Of a stretch of DNA of 64,000 nt, positions 26,520 to 34,274 are shown in pieces. The position numbers and the translations under genes were made by a program. The first letter of the stretch is position 1; each line of letters opens with the position of its first letter. Below the pieces are notes generated by a model. That model saw nothing but the letters and a program-made list of their open reading frames with translations. It was not told the DNA's origin and made no database searches. Source of the stretch: Flavobacterium sp. GT3R68 (GTDB lineage: Bacteria > Bacteroidota > Bacteroidia > Flavobacteriales > Flavobacteriaceae); contig NZ_VJZK01000002.1 of assembly GCF_007109225.1 (NCBI RefSeq), positions 124,001-188,000 on the forward strand, written 5' to 3'.

Positions 26520-27677
26520 TTACTCTATCAGAATAATCTCTCCCCGATCATTACTACTATTGCTTCCAATGATAAAAGAAGCGTTTTTGGGTATGATTTT
26601 GAAAGTGAATCCCTGATTTTTATTTTTTTCAAAAAAAGAAATGATTTGACGGAATGAAAAATGAGCATTATCCAGTATCAATTCGCTTTGCCTGACTTTT
26701 GAAATTTCATGCGAAAATAAAACATTTTCGTCTACGTTTGTTAAACAGTGGAGCTTTTTTTGAAACTGTTTTTTCAATTTCTGCTTCAGATTTTCGTCCG
26801 AAGAAAATAGAAAATATTCTTCCGGTTTTATATTGGCAGCGGTCTTATTTTTCTTTGCCAATGCAAAAAACCACGTTCCGACCCTCATAAACCAATCAAA
26901 CAATAAAGAGGCACCGAAATGTTTCCGGTAAAAAAACTGCATGGCTTCGCGGAATCGTTGCATGTACGTCCCATCCTTAACGGTACTTTCTCCTTTATAG
27001 TGGATGACTGTTGTTTCGTGGAAATAATAATTCGTTTTACCTTTCTGCAATACCATGTAAGACAGATCAATATCATCGGAATACATAAAACAATCCTCAT
27101 CAAAACCACCGACTCCAAGATATAATTCACGTTTCATCACCATAAAAGCCCCCACCAGGATATCCACTTTTCCTGTTTGATTCTCCATCAGATTTTGGGC
27201 GTAATATTTATTGAACAAGGTTGATTTTGGGAATATTTTATAGAGCCCAATAATCTTGGTAAAAGCAACCCAGGGAGTTGGAATCCCTCTTTTGCTTTCG
27301 GGAAGAAAATTTCCCGTTCCGTCAATCAGTTTGCAGCCCACAATTCCTAGGTCGGATTGTTTCCTGGCGAAGTCCAACACTTTGGTAAAAGTATCTTCGG
27401 CAACCACAGTATCCGGATTGAGAATGCAAATATACTCTCCTTTGGCAGCTGCCACACCCATATTATTCCCTTTTGGAAAACCGGAATTTTCTTTGTTTTC
27501 AATAAGTTGAACATTGGAGAAGCGTTGTTTCATCATTTCGCAACTGTCATCGGAAGAATTGTTATCGACTACAATGATTTCGCCGTCAATGCCTTCGAGT
27601 GCATTTTGGACACTTAAAACACATTGTTCCAGAAAATACCGAACGTTGTAGTTGAGAATAATGACGGATAGCTGCAT
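26520..27677 (-). CDS. family 2 glycosyltransferase (WbbL-like)
   Basis: A 385-residue cytoplasmic or membrane-associated enzyme that transfers a sugar from a nucleotide donor, probably in cell-surface polysaccharide synthesis. The GT-A domain shows LSVIILNYNVRYFLEQCV, IIVVDNNSSDDS, NSGFPKGNNMGV and NPDTVV (the metal/nucleotide-binding DxD-like site), VGGFDEDCFMYSDDIDLS and VIHYKGEST. A hydrophobic/aromatic helix near residues 265-280 and a ~100-residue C-terminal extension follow. The promoter lies so close to the ATG that the mRNA may have almost no leader. Confidence 0.9.
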   Translation of the reverse strand: MQLSVIILNYNVRYFLEQCVLSVQNALEGIDGEIIVVDNNSSDDSCEMMKQRFSNVQLIENKENSGFPKGNNMGVAAAKGEYICILNPDTVVAEDTFTKVLDFARKQSDLGIVGCKLIDGTGNFLPESKRGIPTPWVAFTKIIGLYKIFPKSTLFNKYYAQNLMENQTGKVDILVGAFMVMKRELYLGVGGFDEDCFMYSDDIDLSYMVLQKGKTNYYFHETTVIHYKGESTVKDGTYMQRFREAMQFFYRKHFGASLLFDWFMRVGTWFFALAKKNKTAANIKPEEYFLFSSDENLKQKLKKQFQKKLHCLTNVDENVLFSHEISKVRQSELILDNAHFSFRQIISFFEKNKNQGFTFKIIPKNASFIIGSNSSNDRGEIILIE

Positions 27678-27681
27678 TTTT

Positions 27682-27712
27682 CAAAGGTATATTTAAAGTC
27701 GTAAAGTTGCAA
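27682..27712 (-). promoter_or_regulatory. glycosyltransferase promoter abutting the start codon
   Basis: On the minus strand: TTG (27710-27712), a 20-base spacer, TACCTTTG (27682-27689). The -7 box ends only four bases before the ATG (27675-27677), so transcription should begin at or next to the start codon. Confidence 0.65.
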
Positions 27713-27743
27713 AAAATTAAAAACACAAAAGACATTTATCTTT

Positions 27744-27822
27744 TAGCCCCGATGGAGCCGGTATCCTTTGTGAGGAACGAACAAAGATAAAGGGGAAGGC
27801 GGGAAAAGCATTCCTGAAAAAT
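27744..27822 (+). repeat. dispersed intergenic repeat, copy C (degenerate)
   Basis: Starts TAGCCCCGATGGAGCCGG and has an ATCCTTTGT / ACAAAGAT stem. The right half is diverged (GGGAAAAGCATTCCTG) and the exact right edge is unclear. The stem loop contains GAGGAACGAA, which is also the inverse of the adjacent second repeat. It lies between divergent genes. Confidence 0.55.
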
Positions 27823-27850
27823 CCCAAACTTTTCGCTTCAGACTGCCTAG

Positions 27851-27895
27851 TTCCTCGCAATGACAAGAAAAGATTGCTTCGTTCCTCGCAATGAC
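27851..27895 (+). repeat. two direct copies of TTCCTCGCAATGAC
   Basis: Identical 14-mers at 27851-27864 and 27882-27895, 31 bases apart; the second is preceded by AGATTGCTTCG. From memory, similar sequences recur between genes in many bacterial genomes. The downstream unit overlaps the promoter of the ABC-F gene. Confidence 0.65.
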
Positions 27896-27904
27896 CTACT
27901 TTTG
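27874..27904 (+). promoter_or_regulatory. ABC-F gene promoter, partly inside a repeat
   Basis: TTG at 27874-27876, a 20-base spacer, TACTTTTG at 27897-27904: a full match. The TTG lies within the repeat unit AGATTGCTTCG. This rules out an ATG at 27891 as the start of the ABC-F gene. Confidence 0.65.
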
Positions 27905-27953
27905 CACCCGAGACCGCGAAGGTCGAACTGTACGAAGTAAAAAAATTACCGCT

Positions 27954-29816
27954 GTGAATTACCTATCTGTTGAAAATATCTCGAAATCTTTTGGTGAACG
28001 TACTTTGTTTAAAGACATCTCGTTCGGAATTAATAAAGATCAGAAAATTGCTTTCATTGCCAAAAATGGTTCTGGAAAAACGACCATTATGAATATTATC
28101 AATGGTTTCGATGAACCCGATACAGGAAAAGTAGTTCTGAGAAAAAGTATCAAAATGGCATTTTTGTCGCAAGTAGGCAACCTTCAGGATGAGCTGACTA
28201 TTGAAGAAAGCATTTTTGCTTCGGATAACGAGACTCTAAAAGTCATTGAACAATACGAGAAAGCATTGGAAAACCCGGATGATTCTGAGGCGTACCAAAA
28301 GGCTTTTGACCTAATGGACCAGCATGATGCCTGGGATTTTGAAACACAATACAAACAGATTTTATTCAAATTGAAGTTGGAAGACTTCAAACTGAAAGTA
28401 AAAAACCTTTCGGGTGGGCAGAAAAAACGGCTGTCATTGGCCATCATATTAATCAACCGTCCGGATTTACTAATTCTGGATGAACCCACGAATCACCTTG
28501 ATTTGGAGATGATTGAATGGCTTGAGAGTTATTTTGCCAAAGAAAACATTACGTTATTCATGGTGACACACGACCGTTTCTTTCTGGAACGTGTCTGTAA
28601 TGAAATCATCGAATTGGACAATGGAAAATTATACCAATACAAAGGAAACTACTCCTATTATTTAGAGAAAAAAGAGGAACGCATTGCCTCAGAAAATTCC
28701 AGTGTCGATAAAGCACAGAATCTTTTTGTAAAAGAACTGGAATGGATGCGCCGTCAGCCAAAGGCGAGAACAACCAAATCGAAATCCCGCCAGGATGATT
28801 TTTATACAATCAAGGAAAAAGCACAAAGCCGTCGTAAGGAGAATGTGGTGGAACTTGAAATCAATATGGAACGCATGGGCAGCAAGATTATCGAGCTTCA
28901 TAAAATCTCCAAACGTTTTAAGGACCGTGTGATTTTGGATAATTTCAGTTTCGATTTCCAACGAGGAGAGCGCATTGGAATCATCGGGAAAAACGGAACC
29001 GGAAAATCAACTTTTTTAAATTTACTGACTGGGAATGTTCCGTTAGATGGCGGAAAAGTCGTTGTGGGTGATACGATTAAAATCGGTTATTATACCCAAA
29101 GCGGAATCAATCCAAAACCGGGACAGCGCGTCATCGACGTAATCAAAGAATATGGCGAATTTATTCCGCTGACCAAAGGAAAAATTATTTCTGCTTCCCA
29201 ATTATTGGAACGTTTCCTTTTTGACAGCAAAAAACAATATGATTTTGTAGAGAAATTGAGTGGTGGTGAACTGAAACGGTTGTATTTGTGTACGGTTTTG
29301 ATTCAGAATCCGAACTTTTTGATTCTCGATGAGCCTACCAATGATTTGGATATTGTTACCTTAAATGTTCTAGAAAGCTTCCTTTTGGATTATCCGGGAT
29401 GTCTGGTAGTAGTGTCACACGACCGTTACTTTATGGATAAGATTGTCGATCATTTATTTATCTTCCGAGGTGAAGGTGTAATCGAGAATTTCCCAGGTAA
29501 CTATTCTGATTTCAGGGCGTATGAAGACAGTACTGATGTGGCCCAGAAAGAAGAAAACAAAGCCGAAAAGAAAGACTGGAAACAAAATAATCCGACAGGA
29601 AATCTGACGTTCAACGAACAAAAGGAATTTCAGAAAATTGAGAAAGAAATCAAAGATTTGGAGGTTCAGAAAATTGCTATTGAACACCTTTTCTCTGAAG
29701 GCAAAGTAGCCGATGCTGATATTGAGAAAAAAGCGAATGAATTACAAAACATCATTGCTAAAATTGAAGAGAAAGAAGAACGCTGGTTTGAACTTTCGGC
29801 GAAAATTGAAGGGTAA
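27954..29816 (+). CDS. ABC-F family ATPase (Uup-like)
   Basis: A 620-residue soluble protein with two ABC ATPase domains and no membrane segment. ABC-F proteins act on ribosomes (translation factors or target protection); Uup-type members are linked to genome maintenance and ribosome assembly. Walker A motifs are AKNGSGKTT and GKNGTGKST; the signatures are LSGGQKKRL and LSGGELKRL, each followed by LILDEPTN. A C-terminal coiled coil (FQKIEKEIKDLEVQKIAIEHL) fits the Uup group. The GTG at 27954 (giving MNYLSVENISKSFGERTLF) is preferred over an upstream in-frame ATG that precedes the promoter -7 box. It is followed 27 bases later by a methyltransferase gene. Confidence 0.9.
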   Translation: MNYLSVENISKSFGERTLFKDISFGINKDQKIAFIAKNGSGKTTIMNIINGFDEPDTGKVVLRKSIKMAFLSQVGNLQDELTIEESIFASDNETLKVIEQYEKALENPDDSEAYQKAFDLMDQHDAWDFETQYKQILFKLKLEDFKLKVKNLSGGQKKRLSLAIILINRPDLLILDEPTNHLDLEMIEWLESYFAKENITLFMVTHDRFFLERVCNEIIELDNGKLYQYKGNYSYYLEKKEERIASENSSVDKAQNLFVKELEWMRRQPKARTTKSKSRQDDFYTIKEKAQSRRKENVVELEINMERMGSKIIELHKISKRFKDRVILDNFSFDFQRGERIGIIGKNGTGKSTFLNLLTGNVPLDGGKVVVGDTIKIGYYTQSGINPKPGQRVIDVIKEYGEFIPLTKGKIISASQLLERFLFDSKKQYDFVEKLSGGELKRLYLCTVLIQNPNFLILDEPTNDLDIVTLNVLESFLLDYPGCLVVVSHDRYFMDKIVDHLFIFRGEGVIENFPGNYSDFRAYEDSTDVAQKEENKAEKKDWKQNNPTGNLTFNEQKEFQKIEKEIKDLEVQKIAIEHLFSEGKVADADIEKKANELQNIIAKIEEKEERWFELSAKIEG

Positions 29817-29843
29817 AACTTAGTCAGCGACTGATATATACTT

Positions 29844-30617
29844 ATGCTGTTTCATATAAAAGCTTATCTGAAATTTCTTTGGCACTCCAAAAACGAGCAT
29901 GGAGTCCATTCCCCTTTTGTGTTTAGTCTTGTCACGAAATGTTTTTATGATAAAAAACCAAAGACAGACTATATTCTTCTAAAAAAATACAGAAATTCCC
30001 TTTTAGAAAACAACAAAACGATTAACGTAATAGATTTTGGTGCGGGTTCGCGTGTTTTTAAAAGTAACATGAGATCCATTTCCAAAATTGCACAAACTGC
30101 GGGAATTACAAAAAAGAGGGCTGAATTACTGTATCGGATTGTTCATTATTTTAAACCGAAAGATATCTTAGAAATAGGGACTTCATTAGGATTGGCGACA
30201 GCAGCACTGGCGTTGGGAAATAAAAATTCAAGTATTGTAACGCTTGAAGGCTGTCCTGAAACCGCTACTATTGCCCAGCAACAATTTAAGAAGTTTGGTT
30301 TGGACAATGTAAATGCTGTCGTAACCGAATTCGGAAATTACTTGCAGACTGTTTCTGATTCATTTCAATTCATATACTTTGACGGGAATCATTCCAAAAC
30401 GGCCACTTTGGATTATTTTGAATTGTTACTCCCAACCATCACCAATGACAGCGTCTGGATTTTCGATGACATTCATTGGTCCCCCGAAATGGAAGAAGCG
30501 TGGAATGTCATAAAGCAAAACCCTAAAGTAACGGTTACAATCGACACCTTTCAATGGGGATTGGTTTTCTTCAGAAGTGAGCAGGTAAAAGAAAACTTTG
30601 TTATTCGGGTCAATTAA
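29844..30617 (+). CDS. class I SAM-dependent methyltransferase (O-methyltransferase-like)
   Basis: A 257-residue protein. The Rossmann core has motif I ILEIGTSLGLAT (about 108-119), an acidic end of strand 2 (TLEGCPETATIAQQQF), YFDGNHSKTATLDYFE and a DDIHW loop like the metal-dependent O-methyltransferases. The N-terminal NEHGVHSPFVF segment is conserved in flavobacterial members. The substrate is unknown. It is co-oriented and closely spaced with the ABC-F gene, so the two are probably one operon. Confidence 0.82.
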   Translation: MLFHIKAYLKFLWHSKNEHGVHSPFVFSLVTKCFYDKKPKTDYILLKKYRNSLLENNKTINVIDFGAGSRVFKSNMRSISKIAQTAGITKKRAELLYRIVHYFKPKDILEIGTSLGLATAALALGNKNSSIVTLEGCPETATIAQQQFKKFGLDNVNAVVTEFGNYLQTVSDSFQFIYFDGNHSKTATLDYFELLLPTITNDSVWIFDDIHWSPEMEEAWNVIKQNPKVTVTIDTFQWGLVFFRSEQVKENFVIRVN

Positions 30618-30621
30618 TATC

Positions 30622-30655
30622 AAAAAAAAAATGACAGCCATTACTGACTGTCATT
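30622..30655 (-). terminator. terminator of the lipoprotein gene
   Basis: Stem AATGACAG / CTGTCATT, followed on the minus strand by a run of nine T; it could also slow plus-strand transcripts from the methyltransferase side. Confidence 0.7.
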
Positions 30656-30679
30656 TCTCTCGAATTAATAAATAACTTA

Positions 30680-31360
30680 TTAGTTTGCTTCTTCTTTGGC
30701 TCTTTCGTTTTCTCCAGATTTAGCACCTATTCTGTTAACTTTTAACATTGGTGCAAATTTGATTTTCAAACTAGCGATTTTTCTGTTGTCTTCAGAAGAA
30801 AGACCTTCTCTTTCAACAGTATTTTTTCTAGTGTCAAGTGCTTCATACATAACTTTGATTTCATCCCAGTCTTCACGGGAATAACTGTCTTTATTGTTCT
30901 CAACAGTGTGAATGAATTGTTGGTAGACACCATGGATATTATCTTTATTTACCCAGTCAAAATTCATATCGTCACCCACTTTTCCTTCACCGAATAAGGC
31001 ACTTCTTAATGCCATTTTAGGGTTTGCAGGTGCTGCTGCTTCCGCTGGCTGCATATCTGCTTGCATTTTAGCTTTTAAAGCTTCATATTTAGCTTTACTT
31101 GCATTTATTCTTTCTTGAGCTTTTTCTCTATCTTTCAGATTTTCCAAAGCTGCTTCAGCTTCGCTCATTCTTAATTGGTAAGAAGCATCAATGGCCTGCC
31201 AATTTGTTTTTGCGTCAGCTTCGGCTACGTTCCCTAATGAATCAACGTAAACAACGTACGTATCAACCTGTTTCTCTGCTTGTGTTTCTTTTTCATCTTT
31301 ACAAGATGTAAATGCTAAAGCGATTATCGCTAATCCTAAAAACAAATTTCTGTTTTTCAT
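30680..31360 (-). CDS. lipoprotein of unknown function, helical
   Basis: A 226-residue lipoprotein (MKNRNLFLGLAIIALAFTSC; cysteine 20). The mature part is charged and mostly helical: a DTYVVYVDSLGNV motif, an Ala/Glu/Lys-rich coiled-coil stretch (about residues 65-105), an Ala/Pro linker, and a second helical part with VKINRIGAKS-like basic end (MLKVNRIGAK). It is probably periplasmic. I do not recognise a family with confidence. Monocistronic. Confidence 0.75.
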   Translation of the reverse strand: MKNRNLFLGLAIIALAFTSCKDEKETQAEKQVDTYVVYVDSLGNVAEADAKTNWQAIDASYQLRMSEAEAALENLKDREKAQERINASKAKYEALKAKMQADMQPAEAAAPANPKMALRSALFGEGKVGDDMNFDWVNKDNIHGVYQQFIHTVENNKDSYSREDWDEIKVMYEALDTRKNTVEREGLSSEDNRKIASLKIKFAPMLKVNRIGAKSGENERAKEEAN

Positions 31361-31581
31361 AATTAATTGGGTTTTAAATATTATATAAGTAAATGTAAGA
31401 AAATTTGTTTGTTAAACAATGTTTGCCTTAAAAATTTAATAATAATTTAATATTTAACTTAAAATTATTTTAAAATATGAGTATAACATAACAAAAATAT
31501 ATAATTGTATAACAATTATGTAAGAATTTTTATTCAGCACAGTTTAAAAAAAACACTTACTTTTATCTCAAATTAAAAAAA

Positions 31582-32295
31582 ATGACTGCGCCACTTATAA
31601 AAATCAAAAATATTACGAGAGATTTTATTCTGGGAAATGAAATCGTTTATGTATTAAAAGGTATCGATTTAAAAATAAACAAGGGAGAATATGTCGCTTT
31701 AATGGGACCTTCAGGTTCTGGAAAATCTACTTTAATGAACCTTTTAGGCTGTCTCGATACGCCTACATCAGGACAATATATCCTAAACGGCAAAGATGTC
31801 AGCCAGATGAAGGACGACGAACTCGCCGGAATCAGGAACAAGGAAATCGGTTTTGTTTTTCAGACCTTTAACCTTTTACCAAGAACAACTGCCCTGGATA
31901 ATGTGGCCCTGCCAATGATTTACGCCGGGCATTCGAAAGCGGACAGAAAAGCACGTGCCGAAGAAGTTCTGACACAAGTAGGATTGGCCGACCGCATGGA
32001 TCACCAGCCCAATCAGCTCTCGGGAGGACAAAGACAGCGTGTGGCCGTTGCCCGTGCTTTGGTAAACCGTCCTTCCATTATTTTGGCAGATGAGCCTACC
32101 GGTAACCTCGACAGTAAAACGTCGGAAGAAATTATGGGACTGTTCAATGAAATTCATGCTCTTGGAAACACCGTTATTTTGGTAACACATGAAGAAGAGA
32201 TCGCCAAACACGCGCATAGAATCATTCGTTTACGCGACGGAATTATTGAAAGTGACAATTCAAACATTATTGAAAAAGAACTTGCTTCTTTGTAA
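31582..32295 (+). CDS. ABC transporter ATP-binding protein (LolD/MacB type), without permease
   Basis: 237 residues with Walker [10 protein letters not shown] (42-50), the Q-loop [17 protein letters not shown], signature [15 protein letters not shown], Walker [13 protein letters not shown] and a switch [13 protein letters not shown]. This is the LolD/MacB/FtsE group, which drives type VII ABC systems that move lipoproteins or pump from the periplasm. No matching permease is in this part of the window, so its partner must be encoded elsewhere. It is followed six bases later by an ATP-grasp gene. A weak box (TACTTTTA, 31558-31565) lies upstream. Confidence 0.88.
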   Translation: MTAPLIKIKNITRDFILGNEIVYVLKGIDLKINKGEYVALMGPSGSGKSTLMNLLGCLDTPTSGQYILNGKDVSQMKDDELAGIRNKEIGFVFQTFNLLPRTTALDNVALPMIYAGHSKADRKARAEEVLTQVGLADRMDHQPNQLSGGQRQRVAVARALVNRPSIILADEPTGNLDSKTSEEIMGLFNEIHALGNTVILVTHEEEIAKHAHRIIRLRDGIIESDNSNIIEKELASL

Positions 32296-32301
32296 ACCGT
32301 C

Positions 32302-33159
32302 ATGAATGTAGCTTTACTTACCTGTGCCAAACTGCCGTATCTTAACCCTGAAGACCAGCTTTTAATTCCAGAATTGGCGAAACATCAGATTCATGCAAAA
32401 GCAGTGATTTGGGATGACCCAACAATTAATTGGAACGAATTTGATTGGCTGATTTTTCGGAACACCTGGGATTATTTTGAAAAGGAACAGGAGTTCAACC
32501 TTTGGCTTGACCAAATAGAACGTTCAGGGATTAAAACCTTAAATCCGATTGCTGTCATTAAACAGAACAAGCATAAATTTTACCTTCGTGACCTCCAGCA
32601 GCAGGGAATTGCTATCATCCCTACTGTTTTTATTGATAAGACTTCTAATCTGAACCTTTCCGAAATCATTCCGGCTCATTGGAAAAATGCAGTTATCAAA
32701 CCCGCTTTTTCGGGAGGTGCTTATCAGACAACTCTTTTTGATGTTATCGAGACAGCATATATGAATGAAGAATACCGTACAATTGCTTCCGAAAAAGAAT
32801 TGCTGGTACAGGAATTCATGCCGGAGATTAAGGAATTCGGAGAAACATCATTTATCTTTTTCAATAAAAAATTCTCGCATTGTGTCAACAAAAAACCAAT
32901 GGCAGGTGATTTTAGGGTGCAGGTACAATTCGGCGGGCAATACACCGCAGTAAAACCCACTGAAGAATTGATCCAAAAGGCACAACAAATTGTCAACACA
33001 TTCGATGACCAGTTGTTATATGCCCGGGTTGATGGCATTGTCATTAATAATGAACTGCATTTAATGGAAGTGGAATGCATCGAGCCTGATTTGTATTTCA
33101 ATTTAAGTGAGGGCTCACAAACCAGATTCGTTTCAGAATTACTGGAACTTATACACTAA
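32302..33159 (+). CDS. ATP-grasp enzyme (RimK/glutathione-synthetase-like)
   Basis: 285 residues. The N-terminal part is Rossmann-like (VALLTCAKLPYLNPEDQLL, WLIFRNTWDY). The central lysine and loop region (AVIKPAFSGGAYQT, LLVQEFMPEIKEFGETSFIFFNKKF) and C-terminal metal-binding acids (YARVDGIVIN, LMEVECIEPDLYF) match ATP-grasp ligases, which make carboxylate-amine or carboxylate-thiol bonds. The substrate is unknown. It lies six bases after an ABC ATPase and 38 bases before the corrinoid adenosyltransferase, so the three may be co-transcribed without being functionally related. Confidence 0.82.
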   Translation: MNVALLTCAKLPYLNPEDQLLIPELAKHQIHAKAVIWDDPTINWNEFDWLIFRNTWDYFEKEQEFNLWLDQIERSGIKTLNPIAVIKQNKHKFYLRDLQQQGIAIIPTVFIDKTSNLNLSEIIPAHWKNAVIKPAFSGGAYQTTLFDVIETAYMNEEYRTIASEKELLVQEFMPEIKEFGETSFIFFNKKFSHCVNKKPMAGDFRVQVQFGGQYTAVKPTEELIQKAQQIVNTFDDQLLYARVDGIVINNELHLMEVECIEPDLYFNLSEGSQTRFVSELLELIH

Positions 33160-33197
33160 ATGCTATTTTTTTCAAAAATCATCAAACAAATACCTCA

Positions 33198-33770
33198 ATG
33201 AAAGTATATACTAAAACAGGAGACAAAGGAACCACGGCACTTTTTGGAGGCACACGGGTACCGAAAGACCATATCCGAATCGAAAGTTACGGCACCGTCG
33301 ATGAACTCAATTCCCACATTGGACTAATCCGAGATCAGGAGATGAATACGCATTATAAAGAAATATTGATCCAAATCCAGGATCGGTTGTTTACTGTTGG
33401 CGCAATTCTGGCCACTCCGCCAGAAAAAGAAATCCTAAAAAACGGCAAGCCAAGATTAAATATTCCCAAAATCATAGAGGGTGATATTGAATTGCTTGAA
33501 AATGAGATTGATGAAATGGAGAAAAGTTTACCTCCCATGACTCATTTTGTACTTCCGGGTGGTCATACGACCGTGTCATATTGTCACATTGCACGTTGTG
33601 TTTGCCGCAGGGCAGAGCGTCTGTCTGTCCATTTAAATGACATTGAGCCTACAGATGAGCTGGTGATTAAGTATCTGAACCGACTTTCTGACTACCTTTT
33701 TGTCTTGGCACGGAAGTTGTCCCATGATCTAAACGCTGAAGAAATAAAGTGGATTCCTCAAAAGGGTTGA
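33198..33770 (+). CDS. ATP:cob(I)alamin adenosyltransferase (PduO type)
   Basis: 190 residues with the PduO/MMAB-type motifs: the N-terminal ATP-binding MKVYTKTGDKGTTALFGG, SYGTVDELNSHIGL, and the C-terminal RCVCRRAERLSVHL and YLNRLSDYLFVLARKL. It makes adenosylcobalamin from cob(I)alamin, the cofactor of methylmalonyl-CoA mutase. The mutase-protecting GTPase meaB is 10 kb away in the same window; the mutase itself is not here. Confidence 0.94.
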   Translation: MKVYTKTGDKGTTALFGGTRVPKDHIRIESYGTVDELNSHIGLIRDQEMNTHYKEILIQIQDRLFTVGAILATPPEKEILKNGKPRLNIPKIIEGDIELLENEIDEMEKSLPPMTHFVLPGGHTTVSYCHIARCVCRRAERLSVHLNDIEPTDELVIKYLNRLSDYLFVLARKLSHDLNAEEIKWIPQKG

Positions 33771-33781
33771 TCCATTTTTTT

Positions 33782-33856
33782 GAAGCTGTTTCCTGCTATC
33801 CGTTGCAATCTTTTGCTTTAAAAAAAGCAAAAGGATTTCCACTGCTATCAGGGCTA
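33782..33856 (-). repeat. dispersed intergenic repeat, copy D
   Basis: On the minus strand it begins TAGCCCTGATAGCAGTGG and ends GGATAGCAGGAAACAGCTTC. The core stem CTTTTGCTTT / AAAGCAAAAG pairs perfectly. The inner flanks (GGAAATCC, GATTGCAACGG) are the same as in copy F. Confidence 0.8.
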
Positions 33857-33910
33857 AAAAACACAAAAAATTGACGTTCTTAACTTTTTTTAAAATAAAT
33901 CGATTTTTAC

Positions 33911-33940
33911 TTGACTTTTTCAGTAAAAAATTTATTTTTG
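33911..33940 (+). promoter_or_regulatory. promoter of the DUF2795 gene
   Basis: TTG at 33911-33913, a 19-base spacer, TATTTTTG at 33933-33940: a full match, 22 bases before the ATG. ATCGAT occurs on both sides of the promoter (about 33899-33904 and 33952-33957). Confidence 0.7.
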
Positions 33941-33962
33941 CATAAACTAAAATCGATATCAA

Positions 33963-34184
33963 ATGTATTGGACATTAGAATTAGCATCTTATTTAAGTGA
34001 TGCACCGTGGCCTGCGACCAAAGATGAACTTATCGACTACGCTATTAGAGCTGGTGCGCCACTTGAAGTGGTTGAAAACCTACAATCTATAGAAGACGAA
34101 GGGGAGATTTATGAATCGATGGAAGAGATTTGGCCTGATTATCCAACCGACGAAGATTATCTTTGGAACGAGGATGAATATTAA
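33963..34184 (+). CDS. DUF2795 domain protein
   Basis: A 73-residue, very acidic protein (MYWTLELASYLSDAPWPATK, ELIDYAIRAGAPLEVVENL, then an Asp/Glu-rich tail). The N-terminal part is the DUF2795 family, small cytoplasmic proteins of unknown function found next to varied genes in Bacteroidota. It has a strong own promoter and a terminator directly behind, so it is expressed as a single gene and probably highly. Confidence 0.85.
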   Translation: MYWTLELASYLSDAPWPATKDELIDYAIRAGAPLEVVENLQSIEDEGEIYESMEEIWPDYPTDEDYLWNEDEY

Positions 34185-34199
34185 AAAATAAAATCAATG

Positions 34200-34228
34200 A
34201 AAAAGTCTCATCAGAGGCTTTTTTTTTG
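34200..34228 (+). terminator. terminator after the DUF2795 gene
   Basis: Stem AAAAGTCTC / GAGGCTTTT (one G-U pair) with a nine-T run. Confidence 0.75.
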
Positions 34229-34274
34229 GTTAATTTTACACACTTGATTATAAATAGAAATAGAGATAAATAAT

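Noticed and set aside
27891..27953. In-frame ATG at 27891 as start of the ABC-F gene
   Set aside because: It lies upstream of the -7 box of a full promoter and partly inside a repeat; GTG at 27954 gives the normal family N terminus.
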